A DNA stretch of 64,000 nucleotides. It comes from Paraburkholderia flava. GTDB taxonomy: Bacteria; Pseudomonadota; Gammaproteobacteria; Burkholderiales; Burkholderiaceae. Both the position numbers and the translations under genes were made by a program. The notes under the pieces were generated by a model that was not told the DNA's origin, did not search any database, and saw only the letters and a list, made by a program, of their open reading frames with translations. The stretch's first letter is position 1; each line of letters opens with the position of its first letter. Location of the stretch: NCBI RefSeq assembly GCF_004359985.1, contig NZ_SMRO01000001.1:434001-498000 (forward strand), written 5' to 3'. Shown one piece after another: positions 1 to 9,472 of this stretch.

Positions 1-2
1 AC

Positions 3-407
3 CTGGCTGACCGTTACGCCGAATTCAAGAAGATCGGCGTCGAAATCTACGGTGTGTCGACCGACACGCACTTCACGCACAAGGCGTGGCACGACACGTC
101 GGACACGATCGCGAAGATCCAGTACCCGATGATCGGCGACCCGACGCTGACGCTGTCGCGCAACTTCGACGTGCTGATCGAAGAAGAAGGGATGGCCCTG
201 CGCGGCACGTTCGTGATCAACCCGGAAGGCGAGATCAAGCTGTGCGAAATCCACGACAACGGCATCGGCCGTGACGCCGGCGAACTGCTGCGCAAGGTGC
301 AGGCAGCGCAATACATCGCCGCGCATCCGGGCGAAGTCTGCCCCGCCAAGTGGACGCCGGGCGCTGAAACGCTGACGCCGTCGCTGGACCTCGTCGGCAA
401 GATCTGA
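3..407 (+). CDS. ahpC: Alkyl hydroperoxide reductase subunit C, 3' end only
   Basis: The open frame runs in from the left edge, so the N-terminal part with the peroxidatic cysteine is missing. What is seen is the C-terminal two thirds of a 2-Cys peroxiredoxin: a [14 protein letters not shown] stretch, a FVINPEG strand and a terminal VCPAKW motif carrying the resolving cysteine. AhpC reduces H2O2 and organic hydroperoxides in the cytosol and is re-reduced by AhpF, which is the next gene on the same strand about 200 bp downstream. The family assignment is firm; the start is outside the window. Confidence 0.97.
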   Translation: MADRYAEFKKIGVEIYGVSTDTHFTHKAWHDTSDTIAKIQYPMIGDPTLTLSRNFDVLIEEEGMALRGTFVINPEGEIKLCEIHDNGIGRDAGELLRKVQAAQYIAAHPGEVCPAKWTPGAETLTPSLDLVGKI

Positions 408-614
408 GCGCGCTGCGCCGGATCGGGTACGGCGCGCAATAGCCGCGCCGTACTCTGAACCGATCTCGGCGGCCCGCACGCTTTAGTCGCGGTGTCCGCC
501 GATCCAAACCACTCCATATTCCTGTCGCTCCGAGACTGCGGTCGTCCCGCCGTCATGGGGACACGCACGCCACGAACGCCACAAGCGCCACTCACGCCAC
601 GAATCGGAATCGCC

Positions 615-2201
615 ATGCTCGACGCCAATCTCAAGACTCAGTTGAAAACGTACCTGGAAAAAGTCACCCGGCCGATCGAGCTGGTGGCATCCGTCGACGA
701 CAGCGCGAAATCGCAGGAACTGCTCGCGCTGCTGAATGACATCGCGACGCTGTCGACGCGCGTGACGGTCATCGAGCGTCGCGGCGACGCCGAGCGCAAG
801 CCGTCGTTCACGATCGGCGAACCGGGCAAGGACACCGGCATCCGCTTCGCCGGCATTCCGATGGGCCATGAATTCACGTCGCTGGTGCTGGCGCTGCTGC
901 AGGTCGGCGGCCACCCGATAAAACTCGACGACGCCGTGATCGACCAGATCCGCGCGCTCGACGGCGACTATCGTTTCGAAACCTACATCTCGCTGTCGTG
1001 CCAGAACTGCCCGGAAGTCGTGCAGGCGCTGAACGTGATGGCGCTGATCAACCCGCGTATCCGTCAGATAACGATCGACGGCGCGCTGTTCCAGGACGAA
1101 GTCGAGACGCGTCAGATCATGGCCGTGCCGACTGTCTATATGAACGGCGACGTGTTCGGCCAGGGTCGTACCGGCGTAAAGGAAATTCTCGCGAAGCTCG
1201 ACAGCGGTGCGGAAGCGCGCGCGGCGAAGGCATTGGAGAGCAAGCCGGTGTTCGACATGCTGATCGTCGGCGGTGGGCCCGCCGGTGCGGCTGCGGCAAT
1301 CTACTCTGCACGCAAGGGCATCGCGACAGGCGTCGTCGCCGAGCGCTTTGGCGGTCAGGTGCTCGACACGCTCGCGATCGAGAACTTCGTGTCGGTGCAG
1401 GAAACCGAAGGACCGAAGTTCGCGACCGCGCTCGAACAGCACGTGAAGAGCTACGAAGTCGACATCATGGACGTGCAGCGCGCGGAAGCGCTGATCCCCG
1501 GCCGCGTGCACGAAGTGCGGCTCGCGAGCGGCGCGGTGCTCAAGGCGAAAACGATTGTCCTCGCGACCGGCGCGCGCTGGCGCGAAATCGGCGTGCCGGG
1601 CGAGCGCGAATACCGCAATCGCGGTGTCGCGTACTGCCCTCACTGCGACGGTCCGCTGTTCAAGGGCAAGCGCGTCGCGGTGATCGGCGGCGGCAACTCG
1701 GGCGTCGAAGCGGCGATCGATCTGGCCGGCATCGTGAGTCATGTGACGCTGTTCGAGTACAACGCTCAACTGCGCGCCGACGAAGTGCTGCAACGCAAGC
1801 TGCGCAGCCTGTCGAACGTGACGGTCGTCACGCAATCGCAGACCGTTGAAATCACCGGTGACGGCAAGAAGGTCAACGGGCTGGTGTTCGAAGACCGCGT
1901 GTCGGGCCACGGGAAGCGCGTCGAACTCGAAGGCGTGTTCGTGCAGATCGGCCTCGTGCCGAACACCGAATGGCTGAAGGGCACAGTCGCGCTGTCGAAG
2001 CACGGCGAGATCGTCGTCGATGCGAAGGGCGCGACGTCGGTGCCCGGCGTGTTCGCTGCGGGCGACGTGACGACAGTGCCGTTCAAGCAGATCGTGATCG
2101 CGGTCGGCGACGGCGCGAAGGCGTCGCTGGGCGCGTTCGATCACCTGATCCGCAGTTCGGTCGAGGAAAGCCAGCCGGAAGAGGCGCTCGTCGAGGCCTG
2201 A
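615..2201 (+). CDS. ahpF: Alkyl hydroperoxide reductase subunit F
   Basis: A 528-residue flavoprotein that passes electrons from NADH to AhpC. The N-terminal thioredoxin-like region holds the CQNC redox pair at C129/C132. The FAD-binding [10 protein letters not shown] motif begins near residue 218, the thioredoxin-reductase CPHC pair is C341/C344, and the NADH-binding [10 protein letters not shown] motif follows. Length and cysteine spacing match the family closely. The frame is open further upstream, but the ATG at 615 gives the expected N-terminus. It follows ahpC and ends at a strong hairpin terminator. An OxyR-type regulator is usual for this pair, but the ahpC promoter is outside the window. 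Confidence 0.97.
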   Translation: MLDANLKTQLKTYLEKVTRPIELVASVDDSAKSQELLALLNDIATLSTRVTVIERRGDAERKPSFTIGEPGKDTGIRFAGIPMGHEFTSLVLALLQVGGHPIKLDDAVIDQIRALDGDYRFETYISLSCQNCPEVVQALNVMALINPRIRQITIDGALFQDEVETRQIMAVPTVYMNGDVFGQGRTGVKEILAKLDSGAEARAAKALESKPVFDMLIVGGGPAGAAAAIYSARKGIATGVVAERFGGQVLDTLAIENFVSVQETEGPKFATALEQHVKSYEVDIMDVQRAEALIPGRVHEVRLASGAVLKAKTIVLATGARWREIGVPGEREYRNRGVAYCPHCDGPLFKGKRVAVIGGGNSGVEAAIDLAGIVSHVTLFEYNAQLRADEVLQRKLRSLSNVTVVTQSQTVEITGDGKKVNGLVFEDRVSGHGKRVELEGVFVQIGLVPNTEWLKGTVALSKHGEIVVDAKGATSVPGVFAAGDVTTVPFKQIVIAVGDGAKASLGAFDHLIRSSVEESQPEEALVEA

Positions 2202-2232
2202 CGCGACGGACGTGTAACACGATGCTTGAGTG

Positions 2233-2267
2233 AAAAAGGGGGCGCTTGTGACAAGGCGCCCCTTTTC
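2233..2267 (+). terminator. Rho-independent-like terminator after ahpF
   Basis: About 30 bp after the ahpF stop lies a hairpin with arms AAAAGGGGGCGC and GGCGCCCCTTTT around a short loop, ending in a T run. It separates the ahp genes from the channel gene downstream. Confidence 0.8.
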
Positions 2268-2422
2268 CATTGGGCGCCCGGCTTCGGCGAATATTGGGAC
2301 ACCAGGCCGTCCGAAAGATCCGAAACAATTGGTATCCGAACCCGGAGAGCGAGTGTGGCAAGCTATGGCGCTGCCGGACGCTGTCGTCCGGCTTACGCCC
2401 TGCATCAACCGCCATTCCGGAT

Positions 2423-4912
2423 ATGTCGCTAAAGTTCGCATTTCGCGTCGCGCTCGCCGCGGCGCTCACGCTGATTCCTCCACTCCTGCCTGATGTGACG
2501 GGCCTCGCAGACGTCGCATTCGCGAGCACGGCAAAGAATACTTCGCGCGCCGCGTCGTCCGCCGGCGATACGTCCGCTGCATCGAGCGCCGCGTTGCCGG
2601 TGCCCGTCGCGCTGTCCCACGACGACGCGGAGGCCGAGCTGAAACGGTTGCAGCGCGCGCAGGACCGTATCAAGCAGCAGGCGTCCAACGCGACGAGCTT
2701 CAAGCAACTCTCGGGTCTCGACGCTGCGACGAACCAGCTCGCCGACGACACCGACAAACTGACTGCCGCTCTGCTGCCGCAACGCGCGCAACTACAGGCA
2801 CAGCTCGACGTGCTCGGACCCGCGCCGGCGGCCGGCGCGACGCCGGAAACCGCGTCGGTTGCGCAGCAGCGCGCCGATCTCAACACACGCAAGACGCAAC
2901 TCGACGGTGAACTCAAGCAGACCGCCGACGGCAAAACCAACCTCACGAACCTGACCGCTCAGATAGCCCGACTCGAACACGGACTGTTGAAGAACCAGCT
3001 CGCGTTCCGTTCGGGCAGCGTCCTCGCGCCGCAGTTCTGGTCGCCGCTGTTTCACCCGAATCCGGACGATCAGGACCGCATGCGCGCATTCGGCGACGAG
3101 GTCGCGCCGGTGCTGAAAGCGGTGTGGCAGCCGGGACAAAAACTGGTCACCGCGTTGCTCGTGCTGCTCGCGCTCGCCGTGTGGACGGCGGGGCGTCAGC
3201 TGATCGAACGGGGGATGGCGTACCTGTGTCTGCATCGTTTGCCGGAGGGGCGTTTGCGACGCAGTGCGCTCGCGCTGTCGACTTCGCTTGCGACGGTGGT
3301 CACGACCGCGATCGCCGTGCAGCTCGTGTATGTCGCGTTGACGCGCCACGCCGATCTGCCGCCGTCGCTCGACGAACTCGTCGACTCACTCGCCAAACTC
3401 GCGATGACCTGCGCGCTGATCGCCGGCCTCGGCCGAGCGCTGCTGTGCACGCGGCATCCGACGTGGCGTCTGCCGTCGATTTCCGATCCGGTCGCGCGCT
3501 CGATGCGGCCGTTCGTCGCGTGGCTCGCCGGCCTGCTGATGCTGTTCGGCACGCTCGAACAACTGAACCGCACGATCGACACCAGCCTGCAGGTCACGCT
3601 GTTCGGGCGTGGCATCGTCGCGCTCGTCGTGGTGCTGACGATCGGTCTGTCGCTGGTGCGCTCGAACCGCGTCCGCTCGGCACTCGCCGCCGCGGGCGAA
3701 GCACCTGAAGCGCGCTCGACGCTCGCCGGCCTGATTCACGCGGGCGTCACGCTGACCATCGTCGTGTCGCTCGGTGCGCTGCTGATCGGCTACATCACGA
3801 TCGCGCGATTCCTCACCTACGAACTGGTGTGGTTCGACATCGTGCTGTGCAGCACGTATCTGCTGATGCAGCTCGTCAGGGACGGCTGCGAGAGTCTCTT
3901 TTCCGTGCAGCACTCGAGCGGTCGCTCGATCAAGCATCTGTTCGGCCTGACCGACATGCATCTCGATCAGGTATCGACGGTGCTGTCCGGCATCGGCACG
4001 AGCCTGCTGATGCTGATCGCCGTGTTCGCGCTCTTTACCGGCGGCTTCGGCACGACGCCCGGCGATCTGCTCACGAGTCTGCTGAACGCATTCGGCGCGG
4101 AGCGGTTGCATCGTCTGAACATCGTGCCCGCGCACATCCTGAATGCCGCGATCGCGCTGGTGGTCGGCGTGTATCTGCTGCGCGCCGTGGGCCGCTGGCT
4201 CGATGCCGAACTGCTGCCGAAAAGCGGCATGGACCCCGGCATGCGCATGTCGCTGATCACGCTGTTCAGCAACCTGGGTTATGTGCTGGTGGTGCTGCTC
4301 GTGCTGTCGCTGCTCGGCGTGAAGTGGACCAGCCTTGCGTGGATCGTCAGTGCGCTGTCGGTCGGGATCGGCTTCGGGTTGCAGGAGGTCGTCAAGAATT
4401 TCGTGTCGGGTCTGATCCTCCTGACCGAGCGGCCCGTGAAGGTCGGCGACATGATCAGCATCAGCGGCGTGGAAGGGGACGTCCGGCGCATCAACGTCCG
4501 CGCGACCGAAATCCAGTTGAGCGACCGTTCCACCGTGATCGTGCCGAACTCGCAGTTGATTTCGCAGAACGTGCGCAACGTGACGATGGGCAACAGCACG
4601 CAAGGCGTCGCGACGCTGATGCTGACGTTCCCGCTGAACACCGATCCCGAGCAGATACGCGACATTCTGCTGAAGGCCTACGAGGACCACCCCGCGATTC
4701 TCGACAAGCCCGCGCCTTCGGTCACGTTCAGTCAACTGACGCCCGACGGCATTACGCTGAGTGTGACCGGCTACGTGATCAGTCCGCGCATCTCCGGATC
4801 GACGAAGAGCGACCTGCTGTTCGAGATCCTGAAACAGCTGCGCGCCGCAGAGATTTCGCTGTCGAATCCGCAGATGCTGATGGTGCAGAACGTGCCGCAT
4901 CCCGGCACCTGA
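2423..4912 (+). CDS. Mechanosensitive channel of the MscS superfamily (DUF3772-type, large)
   Basis: The frame is open from 2270, but the ATG at 2423 starts a typical signal peptide (MSLKFAFRVALAAALT, cleavage near VAFA), giving 829 residues. A periplasmic alpha-helical, partly coiled region (about residues 50-190) is followed by many hydrophobic helices. The MscS core lies near residues 630-670: a glycine-rich pore helix (SVGIGFGLQEVVKNF) followed by the TERPVKVGDMI beta domain. Such channels of the inner membrane open on membrane tension and protect against hypo-osmotic shock. The long periplasmic N-terminus puts it with the large MscK/YbiO-like members rather than small MscS. Substrate and gating cannot be judged from the sequence. 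Confidence 0.88.
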   Translation: MSLKFAFRVALAAALTLIPPLLPDVTGLADVAFASTAKNTSRAASSAGDTSAASSAALPVPVALSHDDAEAELKRLQRAQDRIKQQASNATSFKQLSGLDAATNQLADDTDKLTAALLPQRAQLQAQLDVLGPAPAAGATPETASVAQQRADLNTRKTQLDGELKQTADGKTNLTNLTAQIARLEHGLLKNQLAFRSGSVLAPQFWSPLFHPNPDDQDRMRAFGDEVAPVLKAVWQPGQKLVTALLVLLALAVWTAGRQLIERGMAYLCLHRLPEGRLRRSALALSTSLATVVTTAIAVQLVYVALTRHADLPPSLDELVDSLAKLAMTCALIAGLGRALLCTRHPTWRLPSISDPVARSMRPFVAWLAGLLMLFGTLEQLNRTIDTSLQVTLFGRGIVALVVVLTIGLSLVRSNRVRSALAAAGEAPEARSTLAGLIHAGVTLTIVVSLGALLIGYITIARFLTYELVWFDIVLCSTYLLMQLVRDGCESLFSVQHSSGRSIKHLFGLTDMHLDQVSTVLSGIGTSLLMLIAVFALFTGGFGTTPGDLLTSLLNAFGAERLHRLNIVPAHILNAAIALVVGVYLLRAVGRWLDAELLPKSGMDPGMRMSLITLFSNLGYVLVVLLVLSLLGVKWTSLAWIVSALSVGIGFGLQEVVKNFVSGLILLTERPVKVGDMISISGVEGDVRRINVRATEIQLSDRSTVIVPNSQLISQNVRNVTMGNSTQGVATLMLTFPLNTDPEQIRDILLKAYEDHPAILDKPAPSVTFSQLTPDGITLSVTGYVISPRISGSTKSDLLFEILKQLRAAEISLSNPQMLMVQNVPHPGT

Positions 4913-5304
4913 ACGACACCAGACGATGCGCGATGCCGCATACCGCCGTTGCCCGTGATTTCACGCGCAACGCGCGGTGCACGCATTTATCGATTGCGGT
5001 TCTATCGCACGACGCGGGATTAACCCCTTACGTGCCCGCATGGAAATGAAAATGAAAGATTAATGCGGGTATCTCGGGCCGGGTTCGTAAAGAAAGAAAT
5101 CGAGCCTCAGACGGATCCGAAATCCACATCCTTTAAAATCAACGGGTTGAAGAAAAGATCGCGAAGCAGTTTCACCTGGATCGATTGATCGAATATTATG
5201 CGTCCAGCGATGTTTCATGAAACTCGCCGTCCGGACGGGACGGTTTTGTCATAATCGCCTCCGTTCGTTAAATCATCTCGCTGGATTTTTCGTCCTGCCA
5301 TCGT
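4913..5304. other. Intergenic region upstream of the TelA operon
   Basis: No gene is visible. It is more AT-rich than its surroundings and must carry the promoter of the downstream operon. A perfect 12-bp palindrome, CCGTCCGGACGG, lies at 5227-5238, with the palindrome TTTCATGAAA just before it and a TAAT-containing -10-like stretch just after. These are candidate operator elements only. Confidence 0.4.
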
Positions 5305-6585
5305 ATGAGCGATCCGATTTCAAAGCCGGAAGGTTCACCTGAATCACCGCTGGATCTGTCGGCCTATCTCAATCCCGAAAGCGAAGCGCCCGTCGCGACG
5401 CCGATTCCCGAAGTCTCCTCACTGTCCACGTTACCGGCCACCGTGCCGGCCGAAGTGCTGACGCCGATGGCGCCAGTCGCGCGGCTCGTGGACATCGCGT
5501 CGTTGACGCCGGACCAGCGCGCGCTGGCCGAAGAGCGGGCCAACGCAATCCGTTTCGACGACTCGACGTCCGTGCTGAATTTCGTCGACAACGCGTTGCA
5601 GCCGCTCGCGATCGCGTCGCGCCGGTTGCTCTCTGATACGACGGTGGGCGAGGCGGGCGAAGTCGGCAAGATCGCGGCTGCAGTGATCGACGGCATCAAG
5701 ATCCTGCGCATCGAAGAGCTTCAGGAAGAAGCCCGCGACGCCGCGCCGAAGGCCACGGGTTTTCTGAGTCGTCTCGGCAAGCTGGGCAAGGTCGCGCATG
5801 GCGCGATCAAGTCGTTCCAGGAAAACCGCAAGGTGTTCCTGAACCTGATGGACGAAGAGGAGGCGAGGGCGCGCCGCATCAAGGGCGATCTGCTCGTGAC
5901 GATCCAGCAGCTCGACCAGCAGTCGCAGGCGGTGCGCAAGGGCGTTTCCGACCTGTCGATCGGTATTGCCGCGATGCAGCTCGCGCTGGATCGCGGCGTC
6001 GTCGAAGCGGAGGATTTGCGTCAGGTGGCGATCCGCACCAACACCGCCGGCGATGCCGCAATCGCGATGGACTACCGCAACACGCTCGCGAATTTCCGCG
6101 GGCGGATTGCCGATCTGCGCGAAGCGATGATTTCGGCGGCGAGCCTCATCCCGTTGATTGCGTCGAACCGCAAGGCGGCGGAGACGCGGGTCAGCAAGCT
6201 CAGCACCGGGATCATGGTGACGATTCCGCGTCTGATGGCCGTCGCCGCGCAGGCCGTCGTGCAGGCGGACACGCGACGTGCCGGCGAAGAAAACGAAAAG
6301 CTCGACGACGCCGCGCGCAGGATTACCGCGCTTGCTGTACAAGGCGGCCACGACGCAGCCGTCGATGCCGCCCGCAGCCTCGGCGGCGATCCGCGCAACC
6401 TCGACGCGCTCGCGGCCGCTGCCGCGCAGTCGATCGAAACGATGAGGGAAGTGCAGGACATCGAGCAGCAAGTCATCGCGCAGGATCGCGAGCGCGAACA
6501 GAAGCTGATCGAGGTGCGCGACAAGCTCGTCGCGGGGATGCGCGGCGTGCAGGCGCAGGCGTTATCGCGTCCGGCGGGGGAATGA
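5305..6585 (+). CDS. TelA-family toxic-anion resistance protein
   Basis: A 426-residue mainly helical cytosolic protein of the TelA/KlaA family. After an acidic, proline-rich N-terminus (about residues 1-70) the helical core includes LGKVAHGAIKSFQENRK and GDLLVTIQQLDQQSQAVRKG, typical of TelA proteins, and it ends in a charged coiled coil. The family was named from plasmid tellurite-resistance loci; its biochemical role is unknown. It is the first of four closely spaced rightward genes (1 bp before the next), followed by two YbjQ-like genes, so the four are probably one operon. Tellurite resistance here is not shown. Confidence 0.85.
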   Translation: MSDPISKPEGSPESPLDLSAYLNPESEAPVATPIPEVSSLSTLPATVPAEVLTPMAPVARLVDIASLTPDQRALAEERANAIRFDDSTSVLNFVDNALQPLAIASRRLLSDTTVGEAGEVGKIAAAVIDGIKILRIEELQEEARDAAPKATGFLSRLGKLGKVAHGAIKSFQENRKVFLNLMDEEEARARRIKGDLLVTIQQLDQQSQAVRKGVSDLSIGIAAMQLALDRGVVEAEDLRQVAIRTNTAGDAAIAMDYRNTLANFRGRIADLREAMISAASLIPLIASNRKAAETRVSKLSTGIMVTIPRLMAVAAQAVVQADTRRAGEENEKLDDAARRITALAVQGGHDAAVDAARSLGGDPRNLDALAAAAAQSIETMREVQDIEQQVIAQDREREQKLIEVRDKLVAGMRGVQAQALSRPAGE

Positions 6586-6586
6586 C

Positions 6587-7021
6587 ATGGCCGAACTCGA
6601 TCGCATCGTGCCCGTCGAGGGCATGACCGACGGCGTGACTGACAAGCCGCTCGCGAACTTCGATCTGGCTGCCGCGTGGCTGCGTCACGCGGAATCGGAT
6701 CGCGCGGCGTTTCTCGCACGCTTTGCGGCGATCGTCGCGCAGGCGCTGCCGAATCACGCGCAGATACAACGCGTCAGGCGCGGGCTGATCCGCAAGACCG
6801 AAGAGGTCGTCGGCGTGTCGCTCGCATTCGACAGCGAGACCTACGTGATGCGAATGCGCGACGGGCACCACCTGGTCACCGAAGTCGAAAAGAAGGTCAA
6901 AGGCGTCGTGCTCTCGACGCGCGAGATCGACGCGCACGCGTGGATGACCGGGCTCATGGCTCACGTGCACGAGCGGACCGAGAAGGCGCGCTCGGTCGCC
7001 GAACTGCTTTCCTCGCTTTAG
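6587..7021 (+). CDS. Conserved-looking hypothetical protein in the TelA operon
   Basis: A 144-residue soluble protein with no signal peptide or membrane segment. I do not recognise the family. It looks alpha/beta, with an N-terminal helical half and a strand-rich middle (VVGVSLAFDSETYVMRMRDG). Its ATG is 1 bp after the telA-like stop codon, which indicates translational coupling and makes it a likely partner of the TelA-like protein. Codon use matches its neighbours. Confidence 0.75.
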   Translation: MAELDRIVPVEGMTDGVTDKPLANFDLAAAWLRHAESDRAAFLARFAAIVAQALPNHAQIQRVRRGLIRKTEEVVGVSLAFDSETYVMRMRDGHHLVTEVEKKVKGVVLSTREIDAHAWMTGLMAHVHERTEKARSVAELLSSL

Positions 7022-7078
7022 CTGCTTCGCTTTTAGTCACTCACTAACCGCTGATCGCCATTACCGGGAGACAAACCG

Positions 7079-7975
7079 ATGGGATGGTTGAGTTCGTTGT
7101 TCGGCAACAAGACGGCACCGGCTGGCGCACCAGCCAGCGCACCAGCCGGTCCACCGCCGGAATTTTTCGATGCCGACGGCGTGCCGCATCTGGTTCATCG
7201 ACGGCTCGCCGATTCGAAGAGCGGGGCACTGCCGTGGGTCTCCACATTGACCGCGCCGGAGATGGCGCTGGCACGCAGCCACGGCCTCAAGATGCTCGCG
7301 CCGATCGCGGCGACCTGCTGGATGCACTACGGCTACTCATGGACCCAGGGTCACGCGCAAGGCTGGCGCTCGGCGTTGAGCCGGCTGCAGGCCGAGGCGG
7401 TCGCACTCGGCGCGAACGCGGTGATCGACGTGAAGATGGTGACCGTCGATATCGACATCGAAAGCAGCATGGACTACTCGCTCGTCGGCACGGCAGTGCG
7501 GATCGAGGGACTTCAGCCGAGCAATACACCGGTGGTGTCGACCGTGCCTGCGCTCGAATTCATCCAGTTGATGGAAGCCGGCATCGTGCCGGTCGGCCTC
7601 GCGGTCGGTGCGCGCTACGAATGGAGCAACGGTCCGCTCGATAGCGGCATCGGCTGGGGCAACAACCAGGCGTTGGCGCAGACCACCGCGTTCTGGGAAC
7701 GCATCCGCCGCAACGCGCACGCCGATCTGCGGGCCGATACCGCGCGGCAGGGCTCGGGCGTCCTCGCGCAGTTGCAGTTCAGTCAGCTGTTCAAGGTCGA
7801 GCGACCGGAGCCCGCCCGGCTGCTCGGGCGGCACATCGTGATGGGAACCGTCGTCGACTGCGAGCCCGGCGCGACGGTGCCGCACCACATCGACTTCGTG
7901 CTCGACCTGAGCGACAAGCGCGACAGCCTGCGGAGCACTTCGGTGCACCACAATTCGTACGCAGACGGCATCTGA
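7079..7975 (+). CDS. YbjQ-like (UPF0145/heavy-metal-binding-domain) protein
   Basis: A 298-residue protein that starts with a short hydrophobic/low-complexity segment (alanine/proline-rich at residues 12-28). Its central part has the YbjQ-like pattern: a helix (SRLQAEAVALGANAVIDVKM) followed by alternating strands ending in LVGTAVRIEG. YbjQ folds are small pentameric alpha/beta modules of unknown function. The C-terminal 150 residues are less familiar. GGGAGA precedes the ATG at a good distance. It is third in the TelA operon and probably acts with the next gene, which has the same module twice. Confidence 0.72.
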   Translation: MGWLSSLFGNKTAPAGAPASAPAGPPPEFFDADGVPHLVHRRLADSKSGALPWVSTLTAPEMALARSHGLKMLAPIAATCWMHYGYSWTQGHAQGWRSALSRLQAEAVALGANAVIDVKMVTVDIDIESSMDYSLVGTAVRIEGLQPSNTPVVSTVPALEFIQLMEAGIVPVGLAVGARYEWSNGPLDSGIGWGNNQALAQTTAFWERIRRNAHADLRADTARQGSGVLAQLQFSQLFKVERPEPARLLGRHIVMGTVVDCEPGATVPHHIDFVLDLSDKRDSLRSTSVHHNSYADGI

Positions 7976-8001
7976 ATTCCTTTTGATCGAGAGAGAACAG
8001 A

Positions 8002-8856
8002 ATGGCTGACACAACGACACAAAATCCCGCAACGCAGAACCCCGCTACCCAGCTTCCCGCTCATGCCCGCGTGCGTCTGCAGGGCCTGCGCAGCGCCGCG
8101 CATCCGACCGCAGTCTTCACGTCCGACCTGTCGGTCAACGAGTTCCTGCTGGTCCGCAAGGCCGGCTTCGAGCCGATCGGCTTGTGCGTGGGCAGCAGCA
8201 TCTATCACGTGGGCATTCAGTACGGCTCGTGGAGCAAGAACCAGGAACTCGAGGTGCTGTCGCAGGCGATGTATCACGCACGCGAACTGGCGATGTCGCG
8301 GATGCGCGAGGAAGCACGGGGGATGGGCGCCGACGGGATCGTCGGCGTGCGGCTCGAGATCAAGCACGTCGAATGGGACGCGGACATCCTCGAGTTCGTC
8401 GCGATCGGCACGGGCGTCGTGCACAACCACGACACCAAGGGCTTTCGTGCGCACGACGGCGGACCTTTCACGTCGGATCTGTCGGGGCAGGACTTCTATA
8501 CGCTGCTGAATTCAGGCTACCGGCCGATCGAACTCGTGATGGGCAGCTGCGTCTATCACGTCGCGCATCGCGGGATGATGAAGGCGTGGGCGCAGGCGGG
8601 CCGCAACGTCGAACTCGAACAGTTCACGCAGGCGATCTACAGCGCGCGCGAACTCGCGATCGAACGGATGCAGATCGAAGCGCAGGCCGCGAAGGCGGAA
8701 GGCGTGATCGGCACGATCATTCACGAAAAGTCGTACCGGTGGGAAAGCCACGTGATTGAATTCTTCGCGATCGGCACGGCGGTCGCGCCGCTGAACGTCG
8801 AGATCGAGGCGAAGGATATTCCGGCGCCGACGCTGGTGCTGTCCGTGAACGATTGA
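8002..8856 (+). CDS. Tandem-duplicated YbjQ-like domain protein
   Basis: A 284-residue soluble protein made of two copies of one module. Copy 1 (about residues 35-140) and copy 2 (about 155-265) share FTSDLS, a G-x-P-I-x-L-x-x-GSxxYHV strand, an ARELA...RM...EA helix and a closing EF-x-AIGTxV strand. The helix-plus-strand pattern matches the YbjQ-like module of the preceding gene. The N-terminus has a short NPATQ repeat. It is the last gene of the TelA operon and is followed by a strong hairpin. Function unknown; multimer formation or ligand binding is inference. Confidence 0.75.
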   Translation: MADTTTQNPATQNPATQLPAHARVRLQGLRSAAHPTAVFTSDLSVNEFLLVRKAGFEPIGLCVGSSIYHVGIQYGSWSKNQELEVLSQAMYHARELAMSRMREEARGMGADGIVGVRLEIKHVEWDADILEFVAIGTGVVHNHDTKGFRAHDGGPFTSDLSGQDFYTLLNSGYRPIELVMGSCVYHVAHRGMMKAWAQAGRNVELEQFTQAIYSARELAIERMQIEAQAAKAEGVIGTIIHEKSYRWESHVIEFFAIGTAVAPLNVEIEAKDIPAPTLVLSVND

Positions 8857-8865
8857 TTGCGTCGT

Positions 8866-8901
8866 AGGCGCACGCGTCGCTACGGCGATGCGTGTGCGCC
8901 T
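8866..8901. terminator. Bidirectional hairpin between convergent genes
   Basis: A long GC-rich hairpin with arms AGGCGCACGCGTCGC and GCGATGCGTGTGCGCCT (slightly bulged) and loop TACG. It lies between the TelA operon and the oppositely oriented aidA-like gene, and overlaps neither coding region. It is the likely shared terminator. Confidence 0.7.
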
Positions 8902-8902
8902 G

Positions 8903-9409
8903 CTAATTGCCGACGATTACGACCGACGCCTCCCAGCGGAAATAACCCAGCACCGCCCCATCACGATCCAGCACCGCAAGGTCGGCCATACACGTGGTCT
9001 TGCCTGCAGCCAATACCGTGCTGTGCCAGAAGTGGTCCTTCATGGGCTGAGACTTCGGTTGAAAGAGGTCGTCGAAATTGGGCACGGGTACGTCGACGTC
9101 ACGAATCTGCGGTTCGACAGGCGAGACGATGTCCGGATCATTCAGCGCGAAGCGGACAAACAGAACGCTCACTTCAGCACGAAGTGCCAGCGCGGTTTCG
9201 CGCAAATGGAGATCGTCGCCCACCGACAGACCGGTAAAGATCTGACCGTCGTTATGAGCGACCTGTCCATCGTCGCCGGGACTCAGGATGTGGATATACC
9301 GGCCGTCGATCGGACTCGGCGTGTCTGCATCCTTGCTGGCGTCGGGATATTCCGAGAGCAGCGTCGCAGCGTCAACAATGGCGAGTACGTCATAACGATG
9401 ACCTGACAT
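8903..9409 (-). CDS. AidA/PixA-family inclusion-body protein (second of pair)
   Basis: A 168-residue protein with the AidA/PixA pattern: N-terminal VLAIVDAATLLSEYP, a DLHLRETALAL segment with R/W-rich strands, and a C-terminal LDRDG...GYFRWEASV. AidA of Ralstonia and Burkholderia is an acyl-homoserine-lactone-dependent abundant protein, and PixA forms crystalline inclusions in Xenorhabdus. The molecular role is unclear. It lies 63 bp downstream of a paralogue on the same strand, so the two are probably co-transcribed. No signal peptide is seen. Confidence 0.85.
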   Translation of the reverse strand: MSGHRYDVLAIVDAATLLSEYPDASKDADTPSPIDGRYIHILSPGDDGQVAHNDGQIFTGLSVGDDLHLRETALALRAEVSVLFVRFALNDPDIVSPVEPQIRDVDVPVPNFDDLFQPKSQPMKDHFWHSTVLAAGKTTCMADLAVLDRDGAVLGYFRWEASVVIVGN

Positions 9410-9472
9410 GACACGGCCTCCACAGGAACGGAATAAGGCGGGCGACTTGAAACAATCGCCCGCATGCCTCTG

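Noticed and set aside
483..2441. A 652-codon open frame on the minus strand across ahpF
   Set aside because: It is the antisense frame of a clear ahpF gene, rich in Arg/His/Asp in the way typical of GC-rich shadow frames, with no family motif.
3386..4900. A 504-codon minus-strand frame opposite the mechanosensitive channel gene
   Set aside because: Composition (Gln/His/Arg-rich) fits a shadow frame; the opposite strand encodes a clear MscS-type protein.
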